A stretch of DNA of 31,809 nt from Flavobacteriaceae bacterium (GTDB lineage Bacteria; Bacteroidota; Bacteroidia; Flavobacteriales; Flavobacteriaceae), in NCBI GenBank assembly GCA_002693605.1, contig NZQO01000037.1:1-31809 (forward strand). The letters are read 5' to 3'. Positions 26,401-31,809 of this stretch are shown here, piece after piece (position 1 is the stretch's first letter; the number at the start of each line of letters is the position of its first letter). Both the position numbers and the translations under genes were made by a program. The notes under the pieces were generated by a model. It worked only from the letters and a program-made list of their open reading frames with translations. It was not told where the DNA came from and ran no database searches.

Positions 26401-27149
26401 TTATGGGTTTCTGCCTTCAGGGAGATGACGCTGTCAAAATCGGTTTTCTGGTACCAGTCTGGCACATCGGGTGATTTGGGCGCAAACTGTGTGGCCCTGG
26501 GGCCCTTGATAAAGGCAACATTGTCTTTGTAGGCTGATACGATATCGTTCGGATTTTCTTGCGAAGTCCTTCTAATCATTTTAAAAAGCGACGAGGGCAT
26601 TTCCTCGCCGTCAATCTCGAACGTACCGTTAAAGATCTTATGGCGGCAGTGCTCGCTATTTACTTGGCTAAAACCAAATACCTCGCTGTCGGTAAGCGGT
26701 CGTCCCAATTTTTCTGAAAGGTTTTCCAGGTATAGAATTTCCTCGCTGTTAAGTGCCAATCCCTCGGCCTCATTGTAGGCGGCAATATCCTGAATCTCCC
26801 GGACGGGTTCTGGGTTTATGTTGATGTTGAACACTTCTTGGTCAAGACCATCGTATTTTTGGGATAGCATAGGGTCGAAATCAGTGTACCCCTCGGCAAC
26901 GTTGCTAAATTCCTCAATACGGCGTATCCCGTCAATGCCCATATTTTGGGTAATTTCAACCGCGTTGGTGCTCCATGGGGTTACCATCGCGGCTCGTGGC
27001 CCAACAACAAAATCCGCCAGTGCGGATTTGTCAATCTTGGGTTGGTCGCCAAAAAGCCACTGCAATTTTTTTATGTCGTCGTTTGATAGCGTGCCCGATG
27101 TTTGAACGGCAAAAACCGTGTTGTTTTCAGTTCCAAAAAAGTGAATCAT
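23484..27149 (-). CDS. purL: Phosphoribosylformylglycinamidine synthase, single-chain form
   Basis: A 1221-residue PurL, the fourth step of purine synthesis (FGAR + glutamine + ATP to FGAM), in the cytoplasm. The domains run in the usual order of the large form: an N-terminal PurS-like region, a linker, two AIRS-type halves (SQVNSEHCRHKIFNG, GAATGSGGEIRD, IHDHGAGGHLNC, then LSANWMWPCNNKGE and GHDVASGGLITTLLE), and a C-terminal class I glutamine amidotransferase with nucleophile Cys1069 (GVCNGCQ), His1182 and Glu1184 (PHLER). The length is close to E. coli PurL (about 1295). No other pur gene lies nearby. A -7 box is present 32 nt upstream of the start. Confidence 0.97.
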   Translation of the reverse strand: MIHFFGTENNTVFAVQTSGTLSNDDIKKLQWLFGDQPKIDKSALADFVVGPRAAMVTPWSTNAVEITQNMGIDGIRRIEEFSNVAEGYTDFDPMLSQKYDGLDQEVFNININPEPVREIQDIAAYNEAEGLALNSEEILYLENLSEKLGRPLTDSEVFGFSQVNSEHCRHKIFNGTFEIDGEEMPSSLFKMIRRTSQENPNDIVSAYKDNVAFIKGPRATQFAPKSPDVPDWYQKTDFDSVISLKAETHNFPTTVEPFNGAATGSGGEIRDRLAGGKGSLPLAGTAVYMTSYSRLDANRPWEQGMEARDWLYQTPLDILIKASNGASDFGNKFGQPLIAGSVLTFEHEEDARKLGFDKVIMLAGGIGYAKADQALKDIPKKGDKVVILGGENYRIGMGGAAVSSADTGEFESGIELNAIQRSNPEMQKRAANAIRGMVESEQNPIVSIHDHGAGGHLNCLSELVEETGGKIDIDKLPVGDPTLSAKELIGNESQERMGLVIGQKDIEKLKRVADRERSPMYQVGEVTGDHRFVFRSETTGERPMDFDLADMFGSSPKTVLRDTTVARKYKDPEYVAVDLEGYLAQLLQLEAVACKDWLTNKVDRCVSGRVAKQQCAGPLQLPLNNCGVMALDYNGTHGVATSIGHSPISGLVDPVAGSRNSITEALTNIVWAPLENGLKSVSLSANWMWPCNNKGEDARLYKAVEGVSNFAVELGINVPTGKDSLSMKQKYPNEEVISPGTVIISATGHCNAISKTVEPVLQKNSGAIYYINISQDDFKLGGSSFAQILNTIGSDAPTVKSASYVKTVFNTLQQLISEEKIAAGHDVASGGLITTLLEMCFANVNLGADLDLSELGDDLVKTLFAENCGVVIQASENETVENLLSENDIDFTKLGTAIASEMLVVKHKDTKLELDIPKYRDIWYKTSYLLDQRQSGPVKAEERYHNYKKQPLQYNFPSHFTGKLPVTRTDKPRIKAAILREKGSNSEREMANAMYLAGFDVKDVHMTDLITGRETLEDIQFIAAVGGFSNSDVLGSAKGWAGAFRYNEKANRALKQFFDRDDTLSLGVCNGCQLFVELGLMTPDHKEKPKMLHNDTHKFECNFTSVTIQENNSVMLSSLAGSTLGIWAAHGEGKFSFPMAEENYNIVGKYGYETFPANPNGSDFNTAMLTDATGRHLVMMPHLERSTFPWNWAHYPENRNDEVSPWIEAFVNAQKWLEAKH

Positions 27150-27180
27150 TCCAAAGAAATTAGCGTGAAAAACGAAAGCG

Positions 27181-27188
27181 CAAAGATA
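27181..27188 (-). promoter_or_regulatory. -7 box of the purL promoter
   Basis: TATCTTTG on the minus strand matches TAnnTTTG exactly and lies 31 nt from the ATG of purL. An imperfect TTTA lies about 18 nt further upstream where the -33 TTTG should be. Confidence 0.55.
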
Positions 27189-27280
27189 ATGATTTTTAAG
27201 ATACTTTAAAGCACCTAGAACGGTTGGTTGCTCATCGTTTTTAGAGGTTATTTCAGAAGAAAAATCTATCTTTTCTTACA

Positions 27281-27294
27281 AAGGAAATTTCCTT
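27281..27294. repeat. 14-bp perfect palindrome in the purL / T9SS cargo gap
   Basis: AAGGAAATTTCCTT, extended by two more pairs beyond one mismatch on each side (AC..GT). It lies about midway in the 289-bp divergent gap. It may be an operator for either gene, or chance in AT-rich DNA. The rest of the gap is AT-rich and holds only the two promoter candidates. Confidence 0.35.
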
Positions 27295-27407
27295 CGTTAT
27301 CTATAAATGGTACTGAAATTCAAAGTTTTTGTTGCATAAATTGTTCATTACTATGGTATTGACATATTCTCTTGCGGAAACCTGTTTCTATAAACGCTGA
27401 AATTCAG

Positions 27408-27415
27408 TATCTTTA
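27408..27415 (+). promoter_or_regulatory. Possible -7 box of the T9SS cargo gene
   Basis: TATCTTTA differs from TAnnTTTG at the last base. A TTTC (27385-27388) lies 19 nt upstream where TTTG is expected. The ATG is 23 nt downstream. Confidence 0.4.
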
Positions 27416-27438
27416 GATTTCAAATTAAAGCTACGAAA

Positions 27439-29601
27439 ATGAAAAAACTACACTACTTATTGTTAATGTTGCTAATTGGACCGCTGCTTATGGCCCAAGA
27501 TGGCGAGGGTCCTAAGGTAATTGCACAGGGCCAATTTTTAGGGAAGACCATTCCTTTAAGAGAGATGCCAACCGTGATTCCACTCAAGGATAGCGAGGTG
27601 GAAAATTTGCGGATAATACCCAACAACCTTAAGCCGAACCCGAAGGTAAACGATGATGCGTTGCCCTTAAACGGCGACCCCATTCGGCAGGATTTCATTG
27701 AATATGGCGACGGCAGGAATATCGAGCAGAACTTTCCCGGCGCCTCTGTAAATGAAGGCCAGGCTGTGCCACCCGATCCTACTGGGGCGGTGGGCCCTAA
27801 CCATTATGTACACGCGGTGAACGCGGTGGTGAAGATTTTCGATAAGGTCGGAAACCTGCTAACAGGACCCACATCCCTCGGACAATTCCTGGGCTCGGGA
27901 AATAATAGCGGAGATCCTATCGTCTTGTACGACCAACTGGCCGATCGATTTTTCGTGAGTCAGTTCCGGGTTTCAGACGATGCACTCATAGTGGGGGTTT
28001 CCGAAACGCCCGATCCTACCGGGTCGTATTTCGTTTACTCATTTCCGCTGGATGATTTTCCAGATTACCCGCATTATTCGGTATGGCACGATGGGTACTA
28101 CCTAACGGCAAATAAATTTACAGGAAATACGACCTACGTGCTGGAGCGCGATGCCATTTTAGCCGGAGCTCCCGCGCCACAGATTATCGGGTTTAACCTG
28201 CCCGGGGTTATCCGGAACCCAAATACCGTATTTAGCCCAGAACCGGCTAACCTGGTTGGTACCGATTTCGACCCGAATGCTCCCGGGTATATTGTTTACT
28301 TGCAGGACGACGGATGGAACGGTGTGAGCTTTGACCACTTGAAGGTGTGGGAAATTGATGTTGATTATACAACGCCTTCCAATTCTACGATTTCCAACCC
28401 ATTGGTAGTTCCAACTAATCCCTTTGAGGCTACCTTTAGGCCTTTTGGTACGGGAGATATTAGGCAACCGGGTACGAGCCAGCGTATTGATGCCATTCAA
28501 GGGGTAATATCTTATGCAGCCAATTACCGAAGATTTGCCACCCATAATTCCTGGGTAATTACCTTTAACGTAGACGTAGACGGAAACGACACTTCGGGAC
28601 TGCGGTGGATTGAGCTTCGCAACGATTCTACAAATGATTGGTCCGTTTTCCAAGAAGGTACTTATGCGCCGGCCGATGGTGAGAGCCGCTTTATGGGAAG
28701 TGCTGCTATGGATTCTGAAGGAAATATAGGGGTCGCATTTAACCTAGGGAGCGAAAACACTCGGGTTGGTGTGCGTTATACGGGCAGATATGCCGATGAC
28801 CCGCTGGGTGTAATGACGTTTCCTGAAACCACTATTATTAACGGAGGTGGCGTGCAGTCCAACGGAAATCGATTTGGCGACTATTCGCACCTTACCATGG
28901 ACCCAGACGGGCTCACCTTTTGGAATACCAGCGAATATTTCTCTTCGAATAATTTTTGGGTAACGCGCATTGCCAGCTTCAAGTTGGAAAGTATGCTCAG
29001 CGCCGATGTTGGGGTGGCGAATTTCATATCGCCGACAGACGGTTCCCTATCCGATTCTGAAACGGTGGAAGTAACGCTTTTTAACTTCGGAAATAGCCCG
29101 CAATCTAATTTTGAGGTGGAATTGCTCCTAGACGGAACTTCCATCGCCACCGAAACCTTTAGCGGAACCTTGGCGCCACAAACGGGTACTACCTTTACCT
29201 TTAGCCAGACACTCGATCTGTCAACCCCGCAGGAAACCTACACCATCGAGGCGAGGACACTTCTTGCAGGCGATCAGGCCCCGGGTAACGATAACTTTAT
29301 TACCACCGTAAACAATACGACTCTATCTACGGGCGACCTGGAATTCAGCAAAGGCAATTTCATTGTTTACCCTACGTCTAATCGCAATTATGCGATAACG
29401 TTCGTTCCCGAAAACGAATATGGTGACCTGAGCTACACTATCTACAACACGATAGGACAGGGTATTTATTCAGGTAGCATGGAAGCCAACGGAACGGAAT
29501 ATACTGCAAGCGTAAGCATGGCGACTGCGCCCACCGGCGTGTATTTCGTAAAGGTAACCAACGGTAAGAATGCCGCCACCAAACGTATTATAGTTGAATA
29601 G
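27439..29601 (+). CDS. Exported protein with type IX secretion sorting domain
   Basis: A 720-residue secreted protein. It has a signal peptide, MKKLHYLLLMLLIGPLLMAQ. A large beta-rich region (about 90-510) with PPDPTGAVGPNHYVHAVN and YDQLADRFFVSQF looks like a propeller. A CARDB-like domain follows (about 515-620, SADVGVANFISPTDGSLSD, VEVTLFNFGNSP). The last 80 residues form a type A Por sorting domain (FIVYPTSNRNYAITF, YTIYNTIGQGIYSG, TGVYFVKVTNGKNAATKRIIVE), which sends the protein through the T9SS to the cell surface. I see no catalytic motif. The role may be adhesion or extracellular binding. The gene ends at a strong terminator. Confidence 0.88.
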   Translation: MKKLHYLLLMLLIGPLLMAQDGEGPKVIAQGQFLGKTIPLREMPTVIPLKDSEVENLRIIPNNLKPNPKVNDDALPLNGDPIRQDFIEYGDGRNIEQNFPGASVNEGQAVPPDPTGAVGPNHYVHAVNAVVKIFDKVGNLLTGPTSLGQFLGSGNNSGDPIVLYDQLADRFFVSQFRVSDDALIVGVSETPDPTGSYFVYSFPLDDFPDYPHYSVWHDGYYLTANKFTGNTTYVLERDAILAGAPAPQIIGFNLPGVIRNPNTVFSPEPANLVGTDFDPNAPGYIVYLQDDGWNGVSFDHLKVWEIDVDYTTPSNSTISNPLVVPTNPFEATFRPFGTGDIRQPGTSQRIDAIQGVISYAANYRRFATHNSWVITFNVDVDGNDTSGLRWIELRNDSTNDWSVFQEGTYAPADGESRFMGSAAMDSEGNIGVAFNLGSENTRVGVRYTGRYADDPLGVMTFPETTIINGGGVQSNGNRFGDYSHLTMDPDGLTFWNTSEYFSSNNFWVTRIASFKLESMLSADVGVANFISPTDGSLSDSETVEVTLFNFGNSPQSNFEVELLLDGTSIATETFSGTLAPQTGTTFTFSQTLDLSTPQETYTIEARTLLAGDQAPGNDNFITTVNNTTLSTGDLEFSKGNFIVYPTSNRNYAITFVPENEYGDLSYTIYNTIGQGIYSGSMEANGTEYTASVSMATAPTGVYFVKVTNGKNAATKRIIVE

Positions 29602-29618
29602 AAAATTGATGTTATACC

Positions 29619-29651
29619 AAAAAACGTCCTCAATTTGAGGACGTTTTTTTT
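29619..29651 (+). terminator. Bidirectional rho-independent terminator
   Basis: AAAAAACGTCCTC and GAGGACGTTTTTT form a perfect 13-bp stem around a 5-nt loop, followed by extra T residues. It lies 17 nt past the T9SS cargo stop. With A-runs on the other side it can also end the converging methyltransferase transcript, whose stop is 49 nt away. Confidence 0.88.
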
Positions 29652-29699
29652 ATGTGATTGTTTCTTTCCCAGCAATAAAATTAGTCTGCTACATGCTAA

Positions 29700-30908
29700 C
29701 TATTTTTTCTGAAGCAGCGCCATGTAGAATCCATCGAATCCAGATTCACTGGCCAAAATCTTATGTTCCTTGGTAAGGGAGAAATCGGCACCTTCTGCCG
29801 ATGCAAGGAAAGTCGCTACCTGTTTTTCGTTTTCCGAAGGAAGGATGGAACACGTGGCATAGACCATTTGCCCACCGTCCTTTACCATTTTTGAATACGT
29901 CTGGATAATTTCCTGCTGTGTCGCCCTGATTTTATCGAGAAACTCCGGCTGCAACTTCCATTTAGTATCTGGATTCCGCTTCAGCACGCCCAGGCCCGAG
30001 CAAGGGGCGTCTATCAAGACTTTATCGGCCTTCCCATGTAATTTTTTTATCACCTTGGTAGAGTCTATTATGCGAGTTTCGATATTGTGGGCGCCATTCC
30101 GTCTTGCGCGCCGTTTTAGCTCGTTCAGCTTGTTGCCGTAAATATCCAGGGAAATAATGGAACCTTTGTTCTCCATCAAGGCGGCTATATGAAGACTCTT
30201 GCCCCCCGCACCCGCGCACGTATCGACAACGCGCATTCCAGGTTCTGGATTTAAAAGTAGTGCTACCTTTTGGGAGTTGGCATCTTGTACCTCGAACCAG
30301 CCATTTTTAAATGCGTCGGTCGTAAAGACATTCGCACGTTCCTTTAACTTCAGTCCATTGGGGACGCCCTCGATTGTTTCCGTTTCAATATCGGCATCGA
30401 ACAGGGCATTCTTTACTTGCTGGACCGTCGCCTGTAATGGGTTAACCCGCAGCACGACATCGGCCAACTGGTTCAGTGCGCCAATCTCGGCATCCCATTT
30501 TTTACCGAGTTCTTTCTGCCCCAGTTCGTCTAGCCAATCTGGAATGGACTCCCGGTACTTGCGTATTTTCGACAGCTCATCGAACCGCCCTTTAATGCGT
30601 CGGGTAGGAGTCTCTTCAAATTGCGGCCAATCCGGAATCTTGATTCCGTTCAAGGTGGCCCAGACGGTAAACAGACGGAATAAATTGGGCCGATCGAACG
30701 GCTCCTTTACCTCGGCAATTTCAGCATAGAGACGCTTCCACCGTACGATGTCGTAGGTAGTTTCGGCTATAAAACTCCTATCTCGAGCGCCCCAGCGCTT
30801 ATCGCGCTTTAGGGTGTTTTTCAGTACCTTATCTGCCTGCTTGTCTTCATTGAAGATTTGGTGAAGCGAATCGATGGTAGCAAACACTAGATTTCGGTGT
30901 AGTCTCAT
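29700..30908 (-). CDS. RsmB/NOP family RNA (cytosine-5) methyltransferase
   Basis: A 402-residue SAM-dependent methyltransferase that probably makes m5C in rRNA. The N-terminal part (about 1-160) looks like the helical RsmB/NusB-like region. The SAM-binding motif I is VVDTCAGAGGKSLH. Motif IV is DAPCSGLGVLKRNPD with Cys303, motif VI is YATCSILPSENEKQ with Cys353; both cysteines of the catalytic pair are present. Target base is not determinable. The gene is divergent from the lipoprotein gene across a 69-bp gap with mirror-image -7 boxes. Confidence 0.92.
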   Translation of the reverse strand: MRLHRNLVFATIDSLHQIFNEDKQADKVLKNTLKRDKRWGARDRSFIAETTYDIVRWKRLYAEIAEVKEPFDRPNLFRLFTVWATLNGIKIPDWPQFEETPTRRIKGRFDELSKIRKYRESIPDWLDELGQKELGKKWDAEIGALNQLADVVLRVNPLQATVQQVKNALFDADIETETIEGVPNGLKLKERANVFTTDAFKNGWFEVQDANSQKVALLLNPEPGMRVVDTCAGAGGKSLHIAALMENKGSIISLDIYGNKLNELKRRARRNGAHNIETRIIDSTKVIKKLHGKADKVLIDAPCSGLGVLKRNPDTKWKLQPEFLDKIRATQQEIIQTYSKMVKDGGQMVYATCSILPSENEKQVATFLASAEGADFSLTKEHKILASESGFDGFYMALLQKK

Positions 30909-30925
30909 AGTCTTAAATTGGAATG

Positions 30926-30947
30926 CAAAGGTACCACAATACCTTTG
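30926..30947. promoter_or_regulatory. Mirror-image divergent promoter boxes
   Basis: CAAAGGTA (30926-30933) and TACCTTTG (30940-30947) are exact inverted copies separated by 6 bp. Each reads as a perfect -7 box (TAnnTTTG) for the gene on its own side: ATG 18 nt away for the methyltransferase (minus) and 31 nt away for the lipoprotein (plus). For the plus promoter a TTG at 30918-30920 stands 19 nt upstream, a good -33 element. The minus promoter lacks a clear one. Confidence 0.6.
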
Positions 30948-30977
30948 TTTTGTGTACTTTTGGCCAAAAATTTTTCT

Positions 30978-31809
30978 ATGCGGTTTGTCTTATTTCTCAC
31001 TGTTTTAAGCCTCTTAAGTGGATGTTCTAACACTAACGATTCTACATTCAAATCGGTTTCTGTTGAGCAGATATATACCGATAGCTTGAGCATTCGTGCC
31101 ATTGCTCCGGTATCGGAAAATGCCGTGTGGTTTGCGGCCGATAAAGGAATGGTGGGGCTGATAGATAGTGGAGTGCCCAAGCTGGCGAATATTCGCTATG
31201 AGGACCAACCCCTTCACTTTCGCGCCATTGCCGCTACGCCCAGCGCAGTATTCGTGCTCAGCGTGGCCACGCCGGGGGTCTTGTACAAAATTGGGCATGA
31301 AAACAATGAGGCGACTTCCATAGAGGAAGTTTATACCGAAGTAGGCGAGAAAGTGTTCTATGATTCGATGGCCTTTTGGAATGCAAAGGAAGGAATCGCC
31401 ATGGGCGATCCCATAGGGGGTTGTCTTTCCATTATCGTAACACGGGACGGTGGCGCCACTTGGAAAAAGCTACCGTGTACCGTGCTACCAGCCGTGGAAG
31501 AGGGGGAAGCCGCCTTCGCCGCTAGCAATTCGAATATTGCAATAGTTAACGACCAGGTATGGATTGCTACAGGTGGGAAACGGGCGAGAGTATTTCACTC
31601 ACCCGACAAGGGTGAAACCTGGGAGGTTTTCGAGACTCCCATTATACAAGGAAAGGCGATGACCGGAATTTACAGTATCGATTTCTACAATGAGAATCGC
31701 GGAATTGTTTTTGGAGGTAATTGGGACGATAAGGAATCCAACGAAGGGAACAAGGCCATTACCAATGACGGTGGAAAAACGTGGCAGTTACTGAGCAATG
31801 GCAAGGGTC
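30978..31809 (+). CDS. Lipoprotein with Asp-box (BNR) repeats, 3' end cut by window
   Basis: Translated by hand from the ATG at 30978; the frame stays open to the window edge (277 codons). The N-terminus MRFVLFLTVLSLLSGC is a lipoprotein signal with Cys16 as the modified residue. The following region has Asp-box motifs of the S/T-x-D-x-G-x-x-W type: TRDGGATW, SPDKGETW and TNDGGKTW. Such repeats occur in sialidase-like and YCF48-like propellers, so this is probably a surface or periplasmic propeller. No sialidase active-site residues can be judged from the part seen. Function unknown. Confidence 0.85.
   Translation, partial: MRFVLFLTVLSLLSGCSNTNDSTFKSVSVEQIYTDSLSIRAIAPVSENAVWFAADKGMVGLIDSGVPKLANIRYEDQPLHFRAIAATPSAVFVLSVATPGVLYKIGHENNEATSIEEVYTEVGEKVFYDSMAFWNAKEGIAMGDPIGGCLSIIVTRDGGATWKKLPCTVLPAVEEGEAAFAASNSNIAIVNDQVWIATGGKRARVFHSPDKGETWEVFETPIIQGKAMTGIYSIDFYNENRGIVFGGNWDDKESNEGNKAITNDGGKTWQLLSNGKG

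Overview
The window looks like chromosomal DNA from a marine-type flavobacterium (phylum Bacteroidota). The evidence is an exported protein with a type IX secretion (Por) C-terminal sorting domain, a small membrane protein matching a family I know only from flavobacteria, reverse-fused HADH/ECH beta-oxidation genes, a single-chain large PurL, A-rich start regions instead of clear Shine-Dalgarno sites, and promoter -7 boxes of the Bacteroidota type (TAnnTTTG). Genes are dense and base composition looks even. I see no tRNA, rRNA, CRISPR array, insertion sequence, phage gene or integrase.

Layout. 1-1403 (-): beta subunit of a biotin-dependent acyl-CoA carboxylase, cut by the window edge. 1683-3761 (+): a 59-residue membrane protein, then the ABC-F ribosome factor EttA, ending at a strong bidirectional terminator. 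3847-8103 (-): an ABC-type ATPase, a 103-residue membrane protein and a very large exported beta-propeller/amidohydrolase. 8137-10072: a diacylglycerol-kinase-like lipid kinase (-) and an App1-like phosphatase (+), divergently transcribed. 10078-15362 (-): an MFS transporter, an M1 peptidase, an M28 peptidase and a TolB-like propeller protein. 15466-21396 (-): a beta-oxidation operon in transcription order MarR regulator, HADH/ECH fusion, thiolase, acyl-CoA dehydrogenase, followed on the same strand (21519-23300) by a separately terminated acyl-CoA ligase. 23484-27149 (-): PurL. 27439-29601 (+): a T9SS cargo protein. 29700-30908 (-): an RNA m5C methyltransferase of the RsmB/NOP family. 30978-31809 (+): a lipoprotein with Asp-box (BNR) repeats, cut by the window edge.

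How the genes work together. The acyl-CoA ligase activates fatty acids. The fad operon products (dehydrogenase, hydratase/hydroxyacyl dehydrogenase, thiolase) degrade them, and the MarR protein at the head of the operon probably regulates it through a 26-bp near-palindrome beside the promoter -7 box. The acyl-CoA carboxylase, most like methylcrotonyl-CoA carboxylase, fits branched-chain amino acid breakdown. The exported peptidases and the MFS carrier suit peptide scavenging. The lipid kinase and the App1-like phosphatase may run opposite reactions on diacylglycerol and phosphatidate.

Most of the window is ordinary flavobacterial core genome. I found no clearly new system. The most interesting signals are regulatory (the operator-like palindrome, the mirror-image divergent promoters at 30926-30947, the 18-bp perfect palindrome at 1602-1619) and a few uncharacterised proteins: the minimal ABC membrane partner, the Cys/His tail of the amidohydrolase, and an M28 peptidase with Asp at a zinc-ligand position.
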